64,000 nt of DNA from Paenisporosarcina antarctica (GTDB taxonomy: Bacteria > Bacillota > Bacilli > Bacillales_A > Planococcaceae), in contig NZ_CP038015.1 of assembly GCF_004367585.1 (NCBI RefSeq), positions 1,122,001 through 1,186,000 of the forward strand, given 5' to 3'. The notes below the pieces were generated by a model. It was not told the DNA's origin. It searched no databases and saw only the letters and a list, made by a program, of their open reading frames with translations. Made by a program: the position numbers and the translations under genes. Positions 36,756 through 47,894 of this stretch are shown one piece after another. Every line of letters begins with the position of its first letter. The stretch's first letter is position 1.

Positions 36756-37612
36756 TTCGTGATATATTTTCAAGAAATCGCAAAAAAAAATATGCAACAA
36801 TTCCAAATGATGCATCAAAATCCGATGTACCAGAAGGCATAATGACTAAATGTCCAGAATGTAAACATATTGGCTTAACGAAAGATTTACTGAAAAACAA
36901 AAAAGTGTGTCCGACATGCGAACATCATTATAAAATGACTGCTTATGAACGTGTGGATATTATCTTGGATGAAGGAACTTTTGTTTCAATGGACGACCAT
37001 TTAGGAACAGTTAATCCTCTTAATTTTCCGGGTTATACAGATAAGATTAAGTCAGACAGTGAAAAAACAGGATTAAATGAAGCTGTATTAACTGGTAATG
37101 GTTTGCTTGATGGACGCAAAGTTGTGGTAGCAATTATGGACGCCCATTTCCGTATGGGGTCAATGGGTTCTGTTGTTGGAGAAAAAATTACTCGAGCTAT
37201 TGAAGATGCAACAAAGCAAAGAATACCATTTATTATTTTTACGGCTAGCGGAGGAGCAAGAATGCAAGAAGGCGTCCTTTCGTTAATGCAAATGGCTAAA
37301 ACGAGTGTTGCACTTAAGCGTCATAGTGAAAAAGGGCATTTATTTATATCTATTTTGACACATCCTACTACTGGTGGTGTTTCTGCAAGTTTTGCGTCCA
37401 TCGGTGACATAAATTTAGCGGAACCAAAAGCATTAATTGGTTTTGCTGGTCGACGTGTGATTGAACAGACTGTTCGTGAAAAACTTCCAGAGAATTTCCA
37501 AACTTCTGAATTCTTATTAGCACATGGTCAACTTGATGCAGTGGTTCATCGTTCTTCAATGAAAGAAACAGTATCCACGCTTGTGAAGCTTCATTCGAAA
37601 GGAGACAAATAA
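36752..37612 (+). CDS. accD: Acetyl-CoA carboxylase carboxyltransferase subunit beta
   Basis: With AccA transfers carboxyl from biotin carrier protein to acetyl-CoA, the first step of fatty-acid synthesis. 286 residues: an N-terminal zinc ribbon with C34, C37, C53 and C56, then the crotonase-like carboxyltransferase core with [12 protein letters not shown] and [12 protein letters not shown]. The ATG at 36752 overlaps the previous stop; a longer in-frame start inside the regulator gene is not supported. accA follows after one base. Confidence 0.97.
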   Translation: MIRDIFSRNRKKKYATIPNDASKSDVPEGIMTKCPECKHIGLTKDLLKNKKVCPTCEHHYKMTAYERVDIILDEGTFVSMDDHLGTVNPLNFPGYTDKIKSDSEKTGLNEAVLTGNGLLDGRKVVVAIMDAHFRMGSMGSVVGEKITRAIEDATKQRIPFIIFTASGGARMQEGVLSLMQMAKTSVALKRHSEKGHLFISILTHPTTGGVSASFASIGDINLAEPKALIGFAGRRVIEQTVREKLPENFQTSEFLLAHGQLDAVVHRSSMKETVSTLVKLHSKGDK

Positions 37613-37613
37613 T

Positions 37614-38567
37614 ATGGTTAAAACACTTCCTTTTGAAGAACCTGTCATTCAACTTCGCGATAAGATCAGTGAGTTAAAAGATTTCACTTCAAATGCAGAG
37701 GTCGATATGACGACTGAAATTCAACATTTAGAGGATAGGCTTCAAAAATTGGAAACGGATATTTATGTCAATATGCAACCTTGGGACAGAGTCCAAGTCG
37801 CCCGACATCCAGAAAGACCTACTACGCTTGACTACATTCGTGAAATATTCACGGATTTTATAGAGCTTCATGGAGACCGTAGTTACGGAGATGACGAAGC
37901 TATCGTTGGCGGCATTGCTGCATTTAATGGCTTACCGATTACCATCATAGGTCATCAACGTGGAAAAGATACGAAAGATAATATTCGACGTAACTTTGGT
38001 ATGCCACATCCTGAAGGTTATCGAAAAGCGCTACGTTTAATGAAACAAGCTGAAAAATTTGGACGTCCAATTATATGCTTAATTGATACAAAAGGTGCTT
38101 ATCCAGGGAAAGCAGCAGAAGAGCGGGGACAAAGTGAGGCTATTGCGCGCAACTTATTTGAGATGGCCGGTCTAAAAGTTCCTGTTATTAGTGTCGTCAT
38201 TGGCGAAGGTGGAAGTGGTGGAGCATTAGCACTAGGCGTAGCAAACCACATTCATATGTTAGAAAACTCTACGTACTCCGTTATTTCGCCTGAAGGGGCA
38301 GCTACAATATTATGGAAAAACTCTGCACTTGCAAAACAAGCCGCAGAAGCAATGAAAATAACAGCGCCTGATTTAAAAAAGATGGGTATAGTAGATGAAA
38401 TCATACAAGAATCAGTAGGTGGAGCACACCGTGATTCAAAACAACAAGCAATCTTTTTAAAAGAAGCATTGGAACGTTCAATTGAAACATTAAGTCAATT
38501 AAGCGAAGAAGAATTAGTCGATAACCGTTATAATAAATTTAAATCAATTGGTGAATTCACAGAATGA
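37614..38567 (+). CDS. accA: Acetyl-CoA carboxylase carboxyltransferase subunit alpha
   Basis: Partner of AccD in the alpha2-beta2 carboxyltransferase. 317 residues: helical N-terminus, [35 protein letters not shown] (residues that place carboxybiotin), [19 protein letters not shown] and [22 protein letters not shown] site ends in the accD coding region. The operon closes with the hairpin at 38566. Confidence 0.97.
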   Translation: MVKTLPFEEPVIQLRDKISELKDFTSNAEVDMTTEIQHLEDRLQKLETDIYVNMQPWDRVQVARHPERPTTLDYIREIFTDFIELHGDRSYGDDEAIVGGIAAFNGLPITIIGHQRGKDTKDNIRRNFGMPHPEGYRKALRLMKQAEKFGRPIICLIDTKGAYPGKAAEERGQSEAIARNLFEMAGLKVPVISVVIGEGGSGGALALGVANHIHMLENSTYSVISPEGAATILWKNSALAKQAAEAMKITAPDLKKMGIVDEIIQESVGGAHRDSKQQAIFLKEALERSIETLSQLSEEELVDNRYNKFKSIGEFTE

Positions 38568-38597
38568 GGATGCGCTTGTCGCACCCTCTTTTTTTGT
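38566..38597 (+). terminator. accDA terminator
   Basis: GAGGATGCG / CGCACCCTC (one mismatch) with a five-base loop, followed by seven T; the first arm overlaps the end of accA. Confidence 0.85.
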
Positions 38598-38667
38598 TAC
38601 TGACAAACATAATTCAAACGTGGTAATGTGAGTATAGGAATAGGTAAATGTAAAGGAGGACACTTAA

Positions 38668-39627
<960 letters not shown>

Positions 39628-39647
39628 TGTAAAGAGAGGATACAACA

Positions 39648-41408
39648 ATGCGAAAAACAAAAATTGTATGTACAATCGGTCCAGCTAGTGAAACTCCAGA
39701 AATACTTGAACAATTGATTGAAGCAGGAATGAATGTAGCTCGTTTAAACTTTTCTCATGGAAATCACGAAGAACACGGGATACGTATTACGCGTATTCGC
39801 GAGGCTTCTAAGAAAACCGGGAAAATTGTGGGCATCTTATTAGATACAAAAGGTCCAGAAATTCGCACGCATCAAATGGAAAACGATGCAATAGAATTAG
39901 TATCAGGCCAATCTATAGCTATTTCAATGACTGAAGTTTTGGGAACAACTGAATTGTTCTCAATCACATATAACCAATTAATTGAAGATGTTAGTAAAAA
40001 CTCCATCATTTTATTAGATGATGGATTAATTGAACTTAGAGTGTCTAGTGTAGATTTAGCCTCAGGGTTGATTCATACCGTAGTAAACAATTCTGGTACT
40101 CTAAAAAATAAAAAAGGAGTTAACGTACCAGGAGTTTCTGTACAACTTCCTGGAATTACGGATAAAGACAAGCAAGATATTTTATTCGGTATTGAACAAG
40201 GTGTTGACTTTGTTGCTGCTTCATTCGTTCGTCGTGCAAAAGATGTTATGGAAATCCGTGAATTGCTTGAAAGAAATGACGGTGGATACATTCAAATTAT
40301 TCCGAAAATCGAGAACCAAGAAGGTGTCGATAACATTGATGCCATTATATTAGTATCGGATGGGTTAATGGTTGCTCGTGGAGATTTAGGGGTAGAAATA
40401 CCAGCTGAAGAAGTACCTTTAGTGCAAAAAAGCTTAATCAGTAAATGTAATCAAGCAGGAAAACCAGTAATTACTGCGACACAAATGTTAGATTCTATGC
40501 AACGTAATCCACGTCCTACGCGAGCAGAAGCTAGCGATGTAGCAAACGCTATCTTTGATGGTACAGATGCCATTATGCTATCGGGTGAGACTGCAGCAGG
40601 CCTTTACCCAGTAGAATCTGTAAGAACAATGGACAAAATTGCAATTCGTACTGAGGATGCACTCGATTATCGTGCGATTGTTTCAGCGAAAAGTAAATCC
40701 AATAAAGTTAGTATGACAGATGCGATCGGTCAAGCTGTAGCACATACGTCTATTAATTTAAAAGCTAAAGCTATTATTGCTCCTACTGAAAGTGGCCATA
40801 CAGCGAAAATGATTTCTAAATACCGTCAAGGTGCTCCAATCATTGCTGTTACTTCTACTGAAAGACCATCTCGTAAATTGACACTTGTTTGGGGCGTTTA
40901 CCCAATTGTTGCTCAAAAAGTTGGTTCAACTGATGAAATTTTAGAACTTTCAGTTGAAGAAAGTTTGAAACATAATTACGTTAAACATGGTGATCTGGTC
41001 ATTATTACTGCAGGTGTGCCTGTAGGAGAAGCTGGTACTACAAACTTGATGAAAGTTCATTTAATAGGCGATATTGTAGCAAAAGGACAAGGTATCGGAA
41101 AAATGGTTGCATTCGGACGTACTGTTGTGGCAAATAATGCTCAAGAAGCATTAAATGTTGATACAACCGATGCTATTTTAGTTACTATTGGTTCTGACCG
41201 TGATATGATGCCTGCTATACACAAATGTGCTGGACTCATTACAGAAGAAGGTGGACTAACTAGTCATGCTGCTGTTGTGGGGTTAAGCCTTGGTATTCCA
41301 GTAATTGTTGGTGTGAAAAATGCCACAAAACTGATTGAAAATGGTCAGGATGTCACGATGGACGCAGAATCTGGTGTTATTTATTCGGGTCTTGCAAGTG
41401 TTTTATAA
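39648..41408 (+). CDS. pyk: Pyruvate kinase with C-terminal PEP-utiliser-like domain
   Basis: Makes pyruvate and ATP from phosphoenolpyruvate. 586 residues, the long form typical of Bacillaceae. The barrel begins [14 protein letters not shown]. Active-site elements are [31 protein letters not shown] and TATQMLDSM. The extra C-terminal domain (about 475-586) carries the phosphohistidine-type motif [15 protein letters not shown] seen in PEP synthases; its role in Bacillus Pyk is regulatory or unknown. AGAGAGGA site. Confidence 0.97.
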   Translation: MRKTKIVCTIGPASETPEILEQLIEAGMNVARLNFSHGNHEEHGIRITRIREASKKTGKIVGILLDTKGPEIRTHQMENDAIELVSGQSIAISMTEVLGTTELFSITYNQLIEDVSKNSIILLDDGLIELRVSSVDLASGLIHTVVNNSGTLKNKKGVNVPGVSVQLPGITDKDKQDILFGIEQGVDFVAASFVRRAKDVMEIRELLERNDGGYIQIIPKIENQEGVDNIDAIILVSDGLMVARGDLGVEIPAEEVPLVQKSLISKCNQAGKPVITATQMLDSMQRNPRPTRAEASDVANAIFDGTDAIMLSGETAAGLYPVESVRTMDKIAIRTEDALDYRAIVSAKSKSNKVSMTDAIGQAVAHTSINLKAKAIIAPTESGHTAKMISKYRQGAPIIAVTSTERPSRKLTLVWGVYPIVAQKVGSTDEILELSVEESLKHNYVKHGDLVIITAGVPVGEAGTTNLMKVHLIGDIVAKGQGIGKMVAFGRTVVANNAQEALNVDTTDAILVTIGSDRDMMPAIHKCAGLITEEGGLTSHAAVVGLSLGIPVIVGVKNATKLIENGQDVTMDAESGVIYSGLASVL

Positions 41409-41422
41409 TTTTTAATAAAAAG

Positions 41423-41460
41423 AAAAAGCCTCAACGCAGAAGTGTTGAGGCCTTTTTTTA
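41423..41460 (+). terminator. pyk terminator
   Basis: AAAAGCCTCAAC / GTGTTGAGGCCTTTT hairpin with seven T. The T tract runs straight into the AGGAG of fxsA, so part of the transcripts may read on. Confidence 0.87.
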
Positions 41461-41473
41461 GGAGATGACGAAA

Positions 41474-41857
41474 ATGAAATGGTTAGTGTTAATTTTAATC
41501 GTCGTGCCTGTGATCGAGATTGGAATATTATTATGGGCCGGGAATACATTAGGTGTTCTGCCAACGATATTAATAATTCTTGGAACTGGTATTCTTGGAG
41601 CATTTTTAGCCAAAATGCAAGGGTTAAAAGCCATTAGAGATGTACAAATGCAGATGAAAAACTTACAAGCTCCTGGTGATGCTATGGTCAATGCTTTGTT
41701 TGTATTCGCAGGTGGTATTATGTTATTATCACCAGGGTTTGTGACCGATATATTTGGTTTCTTGTTTTTATTTTCACCAACAAGACAGTTATTTAAGCCC
41801 ATTGTTTACAAGTGGATACGTTCAAAAATGAAAAAAGGGCAATTGATAGTTATGTAA
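41474..41857 (+). CDS. fxsA: FxsA-family membrane protein
   Basis: 127 residues with three or four helices: the VLILIVVPVIEIGILLW stretch, the PTILIILGTGILGAFLA stretch, then LFVFAGGIMLLSPGFVTD and FGFLFLFSP. FxsA in E. coli alleviates phage T7 exclusion when overproduced; its real role is unknown. ATG at 41474 is chosen because AGGAG (41460-41464) is nine bases away; the ATG at 41465 directly abuts that site. Its end overlaps the convergent ytvI by 8 bp. Confidence 0.9.
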   Translation: MKWLVLILIVVPVIEIGILLWAGNTLGVLPTILIILGTGILGAFLAKMQGLKAIRDVQMQMKNLQAPGDAMVNALFVFAGGIMLLSPGFVTDIFGFLFLFSPTRQLFKPIVYKWIRSKMKKGQLIVM

Positions 41858-42797
41858 ACCATTTATGTTGCCTGAAATGTACTGCAGCAAGTAATAAAAA
41901 TGGACTTAGTAATATCCCGGGAACTCCGAATAGTAAGAGGGAACATGCACTAATGAAAAAAACATGCACCGCTCGTATGTGCATAGTATTTGCCCATAGA
42001 AACGACTCAAATAACTGTCGACTTAGCAAGATAAATGCATAAAGTAATAGTATGATGATTCCTAGAGTTGTTTGCTGTGTTAAAATGAAGTAAACAGCCA
42101 TCGGGATTAAAAATACGCCTGTCCCTACAAAAGGCATGAAATCAGCAAAAGAAATTAGAAATGCAAGTCCAATTGGTGAGGAAAATTGCATCGCATAAAA
42201 CCCGATAGTAAGTTGCAAGAAAGTTAATAAAAATAATTTGATCTCTACTTTAGTAAACTTCTCAAAAAGATCCGTTGCACTTAGAAATAATGGCTTTAAG
42301 GTCTTTCTTGTTCTAGACGGAATATAAATAAAGAACCAGGTCCGAGATTTCAATGACTCTTGTAAAGCGAAGAAGAGAGCAACTAAAAATACGAAGGTTT
42401 CCACAAATTGTTCTGGTAGATGTTGGATGAATAATGTTATTTTTTTAAGTAAGCTCTCACTCACCATTGATAAACCCTCAATGACAGATTGCCAATTTGC
42501 TTTATTTGCATAAAGTAATACTTCTTCTAGATGAAACCGAAATGGATAAACTATTTCAAAGAGTTCTTTAACTACTAAAGTTGCTACAAGTATGATAAAT
42601 GCCAACAACGCGCATTCAAAAAAAAGAGCGGTTATCCATCTAGGTAACCGACTAACTTTTTGAAACGAATAAACTATGGGGTATGAAAAATAAGCAATTA
42701 ATATAGCGACGGTTACGGGGTAGATAAGCCAAGCAAGAATTACAATTACAACAATTGGAAGCCATTTCTTTAATAAACTTTCAATGTTTGCATACAC
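41850..42797 (-). CDS. ytvI: AI-2E family transporter-like membrane protein YtvI
   Basis: 315 residues with about seven or eight helices in the pattern of the AI-2E/UPF0118 family: two N-terminal helices (LPIVVIVILAWLIYPVTVAI region), a long amphipathic middle, then conserved GFYAMQFSSPIGLAFLIS and DFMPFVGTGVFLIPMAV. B. subtilis YtvI has the same place between pyk/fxsA and citZ. Substrate unknown. GTG start with GGAGGT six bases upstream. Confidence 0.88.
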   Translation of the reverse strand: MYANIESLLKKWLPIVVIVILAWLIYPVTVAILIAYFSYPIVYSFQKVSRLPRWITALFFECALLAFIILVATLVVKELFEIVYPFRFHLEEVLLYANKANWQSVIEGLSMVSESLLKKITLFIQHLPEQFVETFVFLVALFFALQESLKSRTWFFIYIPSRTRKTLKPLFLSATDLFEKFTKVEIKLFLLTFLQLTIGFYAMQFSSPIGLAFLISFADFMPFVGTGVFLIPMAVYFILTQQTTLGIIILLLYAFILLSRQLFESFLWANTMHIRAVHVFFISACSLLLFGVPGILLSPFLLLAAVHFRQHKWFT

Positions 42798-42908
42798 TTT
42801 TCGACCTCCAAAGGTTGTATTTTTAAGATCTAGTCCCAGTTGCCTCGTTTAGACCCAATTTTTCTACTTCGTGACAAAATTTCATGAATTCAGTGAAAAT
42901 TTTCGAAA

Positions 42909-42951
42909 AAAGAGCGTTTTCATTCACAAAGTAGTCAAAAATGATTATAAT
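42909..42951 (+). promoter_or_regulatory. citZ promoter with cre-like site
   Basis: TTCACA (42923-42928), 17-bp spacer and TATAAT (42946-42951) form the promoter of the TCA genes. Immediately upstream, AAAGAGCGTTTTCA (42909-42922) matches 11 of 14 positions of the catabolite-responsive element consensus. CcpA represses citZ in B. subtilis, so a cre here is expected; the left half is weak. Confidence 0.6.
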
Positions 42952-43056
42952 AACTATGTAGGCGATTAATAAAAAAGGTTCACTATGAGCAGATGAGCCA
43001 TCATACTGCATTTTTTTTGTGGATGATGAAATTAAACAGTAGAGGGAGAGATACTT

Positions 43057-44172
43057 ATGACATCAACAAAAGGTCTTGAAGGAGTGGTAGCAACACAATC
43101 AGCTATCAGTTCTATCATTGATGACACACTTACATACGTAGGCTATGATATTGACGATTTAGCTGAACATGCAAGTTTTGAAGAAGTAATTTACTTGCTA
43201 TGGCACAAACGATTACCTAAAGCAGATGAATTGCTTGAACTTAAACAACAATTAGCGGATAATATGGCAGTTCCTCAAGAGGTTCTTAACCACTTTAAAA
43301 CATATCCAATTGATAAAGTACACCCAATGACAGCTCTTCGTACATCAGTATCTATACTTGGATTGTATGATGAAAATGCAGAAGATATGTCTGTTGAAGC
43401 GAACTACTTGAAAGCCATTCAACTTCAAGCAAAAATGTCGACTTTAATTACAGCTTTTGCTCGTGTTCGTAAAGGACAAGATCCAATTGCTCCAAAAAGT
43501 GATTTAAGTTATGCAGCAAACTTCTTATACATGCTTAATGGTACAGTTCCTGAAGCTATTGAAGAAGAAGCTTTCAATAAAGCATTAGTACTGCATGCAG
43601 ACCATGAATTAAATGCCTCAACATTTACAGCACGTGTTTGTGTGGCTACACTATCAGATGTTTATTCTGGTGTCGTTGCAGCACTTGGTGCTCTTAAAGG
43701 TCCTCTTCACGGTGGAGCAAACGAGCAAGTGATGAAGATGTTAATGGAAATTGGTTCAGTTGAAAACGTTGAACCTTATATAAATAATAAATTAAATAAC
43801 AAAGAAAAAATCATGGGCTTTGGTCACCGTGTTTACGAAAAAGGGGATCCACGTGCAAAACACTTACGTGAAATGTCTCAGAAATTAACAAAAATTCGTG
43901 GAGAAGAAAAATGGTACGAGATGTCAATTAAAATTGATGAAATCGTAACAGGCCAAAAAAATCTACCACCAAATGTTGATTTTTATTCAGCGTCAGTCTA
44001 TCATTCTTTAAATATTGACCACGACTTATTTACACCGGTCTTTGCTGTATCGCGTGTTTCTGGATGGTTAGCACATATATTAGAACAATATTCTAATAAC
44101 CGCTTAATCCGTCCGCGTGCTGAATACATCGGACCTGGTATGCAAAAATATGTACCAGTTGAAAAACGCTAG
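43057..44172 (+). CDS. citZ: Citrate synthase
   Basis: Condenses oxaloacetate and acetyl-CoA. 371 residues of the Gram-positive dimeric type: the N-terminal GLEGVVATQSAISSI and catalytic HADHELNASTFTARV. GALKGPLHGGANEQVM holds the first active-site His, and MGFGHRVYEKGDPRAKHLRE the second. The Asp lies in NVDFYSASVYHSL. The leader of about 100 bases has no clear fold. It begins the citZ-icd-mdh cluster, with a hairpin but no T tract before icd. Confidence 0.97.
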   Translation: MTSTKGLEGVVATQSAISSIIDDTLTYVGYDIDDLAEHASFEEVIYLLWHKRLPKADELLELKQQLADNMAVPQEVLNHFKTYPIDKVHPMTALRTSVSILGLYDENAEDMSVEANYLKAIQLQAKMSTLITAFARVRKGQDPIAPKSDLSYAANFLYMLNGTVPEAIEEEAFNKALVLHADHELNASTFTARVCVATLSDVYSGVVAALGALKGPLHGGANEQVMKMLMEIGSVENVEPYINNKLNNKEKIMGFGHRVYEKGDPRAKHLREMSQKLTKIRGEEKWYEMSIKIDEIVTGQKNLPPNVDFYSASVYHSLNIDHDLFTPVFAVSRVSGWLAHILEQYSNNRLIRPRAEYIGPGMQKYVPVEKR

Positions 44173-44191
44173 ATTTTTAAAAAAACTAATT

Positions 44192-44223
44192 AGGGCTTTA
44201 CTTTTTTAAAAGTACAAGCCCTA
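44192..44223 (+). other. Intercistronic hairpin between citZ and icd
   Basis: AGGGCTT-TACTTT / AAAAGTA-C-AAGCCCT forms a stable stem without a following T run. It may be an RNA-processing or stability element that sets the ratio of citZ to icd-mdh message; termination is less likely. Confidence 0.5.
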
Positions 44224-44251
44224 CGATTATGCTTATAGGAGGAAATTATTA

Positions 44252-45520
44252 ATGACAAACGGTGGCAAAATTACAGTTGAAAATGGTGTACTTAATGTAC
44301 CAAACAATCCAATCATTCCTTATATTGAAGGAGACGGAATTGGTGCAGATATCTGGGTTGCATCTGCAAACGTATTAGAAGCTTCAGTTAAAAAAGCATA
44401 CAACGGTGAGAAATCAATCGTATGGAAAGAAGTATTAGCTGGTGAAAAAGCATTTAACCAAACGGGTGAATGGTTACCTAATGAAACTTTAGATGTAATT
44501 CGTGAGTATTTAATCGCAATTAAAGGGCCTTTAACGACACCAATTGGTGGAGGTTTCCGCTCTTTAAACGTTGCTTTGCGTCAAGAGTTAGATTTATATG
44601 CTTGTGTACGTCCAGTTCGTTACTTTGATGGTGTACCTTCTCCGGTAAAACGTCCTGAAGATACAGACATGGTTATTTTCCGTGAAAATACAGAAGATAT
44701 TTACGCTGGTATTGAGTTCGCACAAGGTTCTGATGAAGCTAAAAAAATAATTGATTTTCTACAAAACGAGATGGGTACTAAAAATATTCGATTCCCAGAA
44801 ACTTCTGGAATCGGTATTAAGCCGATATCTGAAGAAGGAACAAAGCGTTTAGTGCGTGCTGCACTTACTTATATCTTTAAAGAAGGCCGCCAGTCTTTAA
44901 CAATTGTTCATAAAGGAAATATCATGAAGTTTACTGAAGGAGCTTTCAAAACTTGGGCTTACGAAGTTGCTGAACAAGAATTTGGTGATCAAACGTTCAC
45001 TTGGAACCAATATGATCAAATTAAAGCTGAACAAGGTGCACAAGCTGCAGACAAAGCGCAAACTGAGGCATTAGCTTCAGGTAAAATTCTTGTAAAAGAT
45101 TCAATTGCTGATATCTTCTTACAACAGATTTTAACTCGTCCAAAAGAATTTGACGTAGTAGCAACAATGAACTTAAATGGTGATTACATTTCTGATGCAC
45201 TTGCTGCACAAGTGGGTGGAATTGGTATTGCACCAGGAGCAAACATTAACTACTTAACTGGACATGCTATTTTTGAAGCTACTCATGGTACTGCTCCTAA
45301 ATATGCAGGTTTAGATAAAGTTAACCCATCATCTTTAATCCTTTCAGGTGTACTAATGCTTGAGCATCTTGGTTGGACAGAAGCTGCTAAGTTAGTAATG
45401 GATTCTATGGAAAAAACAATTTCTTCTAAAGTTGTAACTTATGACTTTGCCCGTTTAATGGATGGTGCTACTGAAGTGAAATGTTCAGAGTTCGCTAACG
45501 AATTAATTAAAAACCTGTAA
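44252..45520 (+). CDS. icd: Isocitrate dehydrogenase (NADP)
   Basis: Oxidative decarboxylation of isocitrate to 2-oxoglutarate. 422 residues. The substrate loop is [27 protein letters not shown] (cited in part), with the isocitrate-binding Ser and Arg residues; catalytic Tyr/Lys lie in [13 protein letters not shown] and [33 protein letters not shown] binds metal. [11 protein letters not shown] and nearby residues are of the NADP type, as in Bacillus Icd. AGGAGG ribosome site; 80 bp after citZ. Confidence 0.97.
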   Translation: MTNGGKITVENGVLNVPNNPIIPYIEGDGIGADIWVASANVLEASVKKAYNGEKSIVWKEVLAGEKAFNQTGEWLPNETLDVIREYLIAIKGPLTTPIGGGFRSLNVALRQELDLYACVRPVRYFDGVPSPVKRPEDTDMVIFRENTEDIYAGIEFAQGSDEAKKIIDFLQNEMGTKNIRFPETSGIGIKPISEEGTKRLVRAALTYIFKEGRQSLTIVHKGNIMKFTEGAFKTWAYEVAEQEFGDQTFTWNQYDQIKAEQGAQAADKAQTEALASGKILVKDSIADIFLQQILTRPKEFDVVATMNLNGDYISDALAAQVGGIGIAPGANINYLTGHAIFEATHGTAPKYAGLDKVNPSSLILSGVLMLEHLGWTEAAKLVMDSMEKTISSKVVTYDFARLMDGATEVKCSEFANELIKNL

Positions 45521-45540
45521 GAAAAGATTAAGTAAGCTTA

Positions 45541-45565
45541 AGGAGGGTTTCGACCCTCTTTACAT
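45541..45565 (+). other. Short hairpin between icd and mdh
   Basis: GAGGGT / ACCCTC around TTCG, a very stable UUCG-type tetraloop, followed by TTTAC. It could be a weak terminator or an mRNA stabiliser ahead of mdh. Confidence 0.5.
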
Positions 45566-45593
45566 ATGAACAAAGTGGGGGGTTCTTATTACA

Positions 45594-46526
45594 ATGAAAC
45601 GTAAAAAGATTTCAGTTATCGGTTCTGGTTTTACAGGAGCTACAACAGCATTCTTTCTAGCTCAAAAGGAATTAGGAGACGTTGTTTTAGTTGATATTCC
45701 ACAAATGGAAAGCCCAACAAAAGGAAAAGCTCTTGATATGTTAGAAGCAGCTCCAGTTCAAGGATTTGATGCAAATATTACTGGTACTTCTAACTATGAA
45801 GATACGAAAGACTCAGATATCGTTATTATTACAGCAGGTATTGCTCGTAAACCAGGTATGAGTCGTGACGATTTGGTTCAAACAAACCAAAAAATAATGA
45901 AAATGGTTACTGCTGAAGTAGCTAAATACTCTCCAAACACAATAATTATTGTGTTGACAAACCCAGTAGATGCAATGACTTACACAGCATATAAAGAATC
46001 AGGGTTTCCGAAAGAACGCGTAATCGGTCAATCAGGTGTACTTGATTCAGCACGTTTCCGTACATTTGTAGCACAAGAATTAAACATGTCTGTTAAAGAC
46101 ATCACTGGTTTTGTTCTTGGAGGCCACGGTGACGATATGGTTCCTTTAGTACGCTATTCACACGCAGGTGGAATTCCTTTGGAAACATTGATACCAAAAG
46201 AACGTTTAGCTGAAATTGTAGATCGCACACGTAAAGGTGGAGCAGAAATCGTGAACCTTCTTGGTAACGGTTCAGCTTACTATGCACCAGCTGCATCTTT
46301 AGTTGAAATGGCTGAAGCGATTCTAAAGGACCAACGTCGTGTATTACCGTCAATCGCTTTCCTTGAAGGTGAATATGGTTTACACGGAATTTACCTTGGT
46401 GTACCTACAATTCTTGGAGCTGGTGGAATTGAAAAAATTATCGAACTTGACTTAACTGAAGCTGAAAAAGTTGAGTTAAATAAATCGGTAGAGTCTGTAA
46501 AGAAAGTAATGAAAATATTAGCTTAA
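45594..46526 (+). CDS. mdh: Malate dehydrogenase
   Basis: NAD-dependent, malate to oxaloacetate. 310 residues of the LDH-like bacillary type: Rossmann loop [16 protein letters not shown], acidic VDIPQMES at the end of strand 2 (NAD preference), [16 protein letters not shown] with substrate Arg, [11 protein letters not shown], and the active-site [16 protein letters not shown]. It is the last gene of the TCA cluster; terminator at 46569. Confidence 0.97.
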   Translation: MKRKKISVIGSGFTGATTAFFLAQKELGDVVLVDIPQMESPTKGKALDMLEAAPVQGFDANITGTSNYEDTKDSDIVIITAGIARKPGMSRDDLVQTNQKIMKMVTAEVAKYSPNTIIIVLTNPVDAMTYTAYKESGFPKERVIGQSGVLDSARFRTFVAQELNMSVKDITGFVLGGHGDDMVPLVRYSHAGGIPLETLIPKERLAEIVDRTRKGGAEIVNLLGNGSAYYAPAASLVEMAEAILKDQRRVLPSIAFLEGEYGLHGIYLGVPTILGAGGIEKIIELDLTEAEKVELNKSVESVKKVMKILA

Positions 46527-46568
46527 GTCTCAAAAGTTGAAAACTTCACTTTAGTGCTTGAAGCAGAA

Positions 46569-46604
46569 AAATCGAGCAGGAAATCCCTGCTCGATTTTTT
46601 TTTT
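46569..46604 (+). terminator. mdh terminator
   Basis: AAATCGAGCAGG / CCTGCTCGATTT around AAATC, followed by a run of about nine T; a classic strong terminator. Confidence 0.92.
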
Positions 46605-46650
46605 ACTTATTGATACTATGAAGGTAGACATGAACTAAGGGGGCCATTTT

Positions 46651-47127
46651 ATGATACTTGGGAAAAAACGCAAACTCGGAAGAAAAGTCGAAGAAATGTC
46701 AGTAGGAGAAAAGCTCAAACTGACAGAGAAAATTGAAGACAAAGATTTACTTTTGTATTTAGGTTTAACAAATGACGGAAATCCATTGTATATTCAACAT
46801 GATTTTGCTTCTCAAACATCCTATGGTAAACCAATCGTTCCAGCCATTATGCTAACTGGAATAGTTACTTCTGCAATTTCTAAATACTTACCAGGTCCGG
46901 GTTCACACATTGTAGAACAACATTTGAAATTCCTGAAACCTGTGTATCATTACACTACCATTGATTTTTTATTACAAGTTATATCTGTGGATGTAGAGAA
47001 GAACTTGGTGGAAATAGAAGTGACTGCTATTAATGAAGATGGAGATACAGTGATTGAAGGGAAAATTACTTCAACACCTCCACGTTTAGAAAATCAATTA
47101 ACATCTCAAGCAATGGACAATTTTTAA
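46651..47127 (+). CDS. MaoC-like hotdog-fold protein
   Basis: 158 residues. After a basic N-terminus (GKKRKLGRKVEE) comes a MaoC/(R)-specific enoyl-CoA hydratase-type hotdog domain: YLGLTNDGNPLYIQHDFA, then YGKPIVPAIMLTGIVTSAI, and GPGSHIVEQHLKFLKPVYH. In active hydratases the first motif has Asp and His (D-x-N-P-x-H); here the His position is Tyr (NPLY), so catalysis may be altered or lost, although a His follows three residues later. It sits just ahead of phoP, separated by 53 bp without a terminator. Possible roles are an acyl-binding or thioesterase-like protein. Confidence 0.75.
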   Translation: MILGKKRKLGRKVEEMSVGEKLKLTEKIEDKDLLLYLGLTNDGNPLYIQHDFASQTSYGKPIVPAIMLTGIVTSAISKYLPGPGSHIVEQHLKFLKPVYHYTTIDFLLQVISVDVEKNLVEIEVTAINEDGDTVIEGKITSTPPRLENQLTSQAMDNF

Positions 47128-47180
47128 ATAGTCTTTTCGGTTTAAGATGGGGGTTTTAAATCGATTGTGGAGGCCAAAAG

Positions 47181-47894
47181 ATGATGAAGAAAATTCTTGT
47201 AGTAGATGATGAAAGTTCAATTGTAACTTTACTTCAATACAATTTAGAGCTAGCAGGTTTCAACGTAGAAACTGCGAGCGATGGTCTAGAAGGATACAAT
47301 GCTGTTTTGGAAAGAAAACCTGATCTGATTGTCCTTGATTTAATGCTTCCAAAAATGGATGGCATGGAAGTGTGCAAAGCTTTGCGTCTACAAAAAATTA
47401 ATACACCAATCATTATGCTAACGGCAAAAGATGATGAATTTGATAAAGTATTAGGACTTGAGTTGGGTGCAGATGACTATATGACAAAGCCATTCAGTCC
47501 AAGAGAAGTGACTGCACGAGTCAAAGCAGTATTAAGAAGGTCGAAAGTTTCCAATGAAGAAACAATGCAAAAAGTGAAGGATAAAGCTTTTGAATTTGGT
47601 TCATTGCGTGTGTATCCAGAACGATTTGAAGTGTTTTTACATGATGAAACATTAGAATTCACCCCGAAAGAATTTGAACTCCTTGTATACCTAATGGAAA
47701 ATAAAAATCGCGTGATGACACGCGACCAATTGTTAAGTGCTGTTTGGAACTATGATTTTGCCGGCGATACTCGAATTGTTGATGTTCATATTAGTCATCT
47801 CAGAGACAAAATTGAAGATAATAGTCGTAAACCAATATTTATAAAAACAATTCGAGGTCTTGGATATAAATTTGAGGAGCCTAAAATGGTATGA
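47181..47894 (+). CDS. phoP: Phosphate response regulator PhoP
   Basis: OmpR-type response regulator for phosphate starvation. 237 residues: receiver domain with acidic pocket VVDDE, phosphorylated Asp in LIVLDLMLPKMDG (about D53), Thr in IIMLTAKDDE and Lys in MTKPFSP. A winged-helix DNA-binding domain follows, with FTPKEFELLVYLMENKN and VDVHISHLRDKIE. The first ATG has GGAGG seven bases upstream. It overlaps phoR by four bases. The tandem Pho boxes just after phoR are its expected target. Confidence 0.94.
   Translation: MMKKILVVDDESSIVTLLQYNLELAGFNVETASDGLEGYNAVLERKPDLIVLDLMLPKMDGMEVCKALRLQKINTPIIMLTAKDDEFDKVLGLELGADDYMTKPFSPREVTARVKAVLRRSKVSNEETMQKVKDKAFEFGSLRVYPERFEVFLHDETLEFTPKEFELLVYLMENKNRVMTRDQLLSAVWNYDFAGDTRIVDVHISHLRDKIEDNSRKPIFIKTIRGLGYKFEEPKMV

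Noticed and set aside
40073-40291. Open frame antisense to pyk
   Set aside because: Shadow of the pyruvate kinase reading frame without ribosome site or family motif.
41474-41857. FxsA as a phage-defence gene
   Set aside because: The name comes from alleviation of T7 exclusion on overproduction in E. coli; the gene sits in a conserved metabolic region with no defence neighbours.
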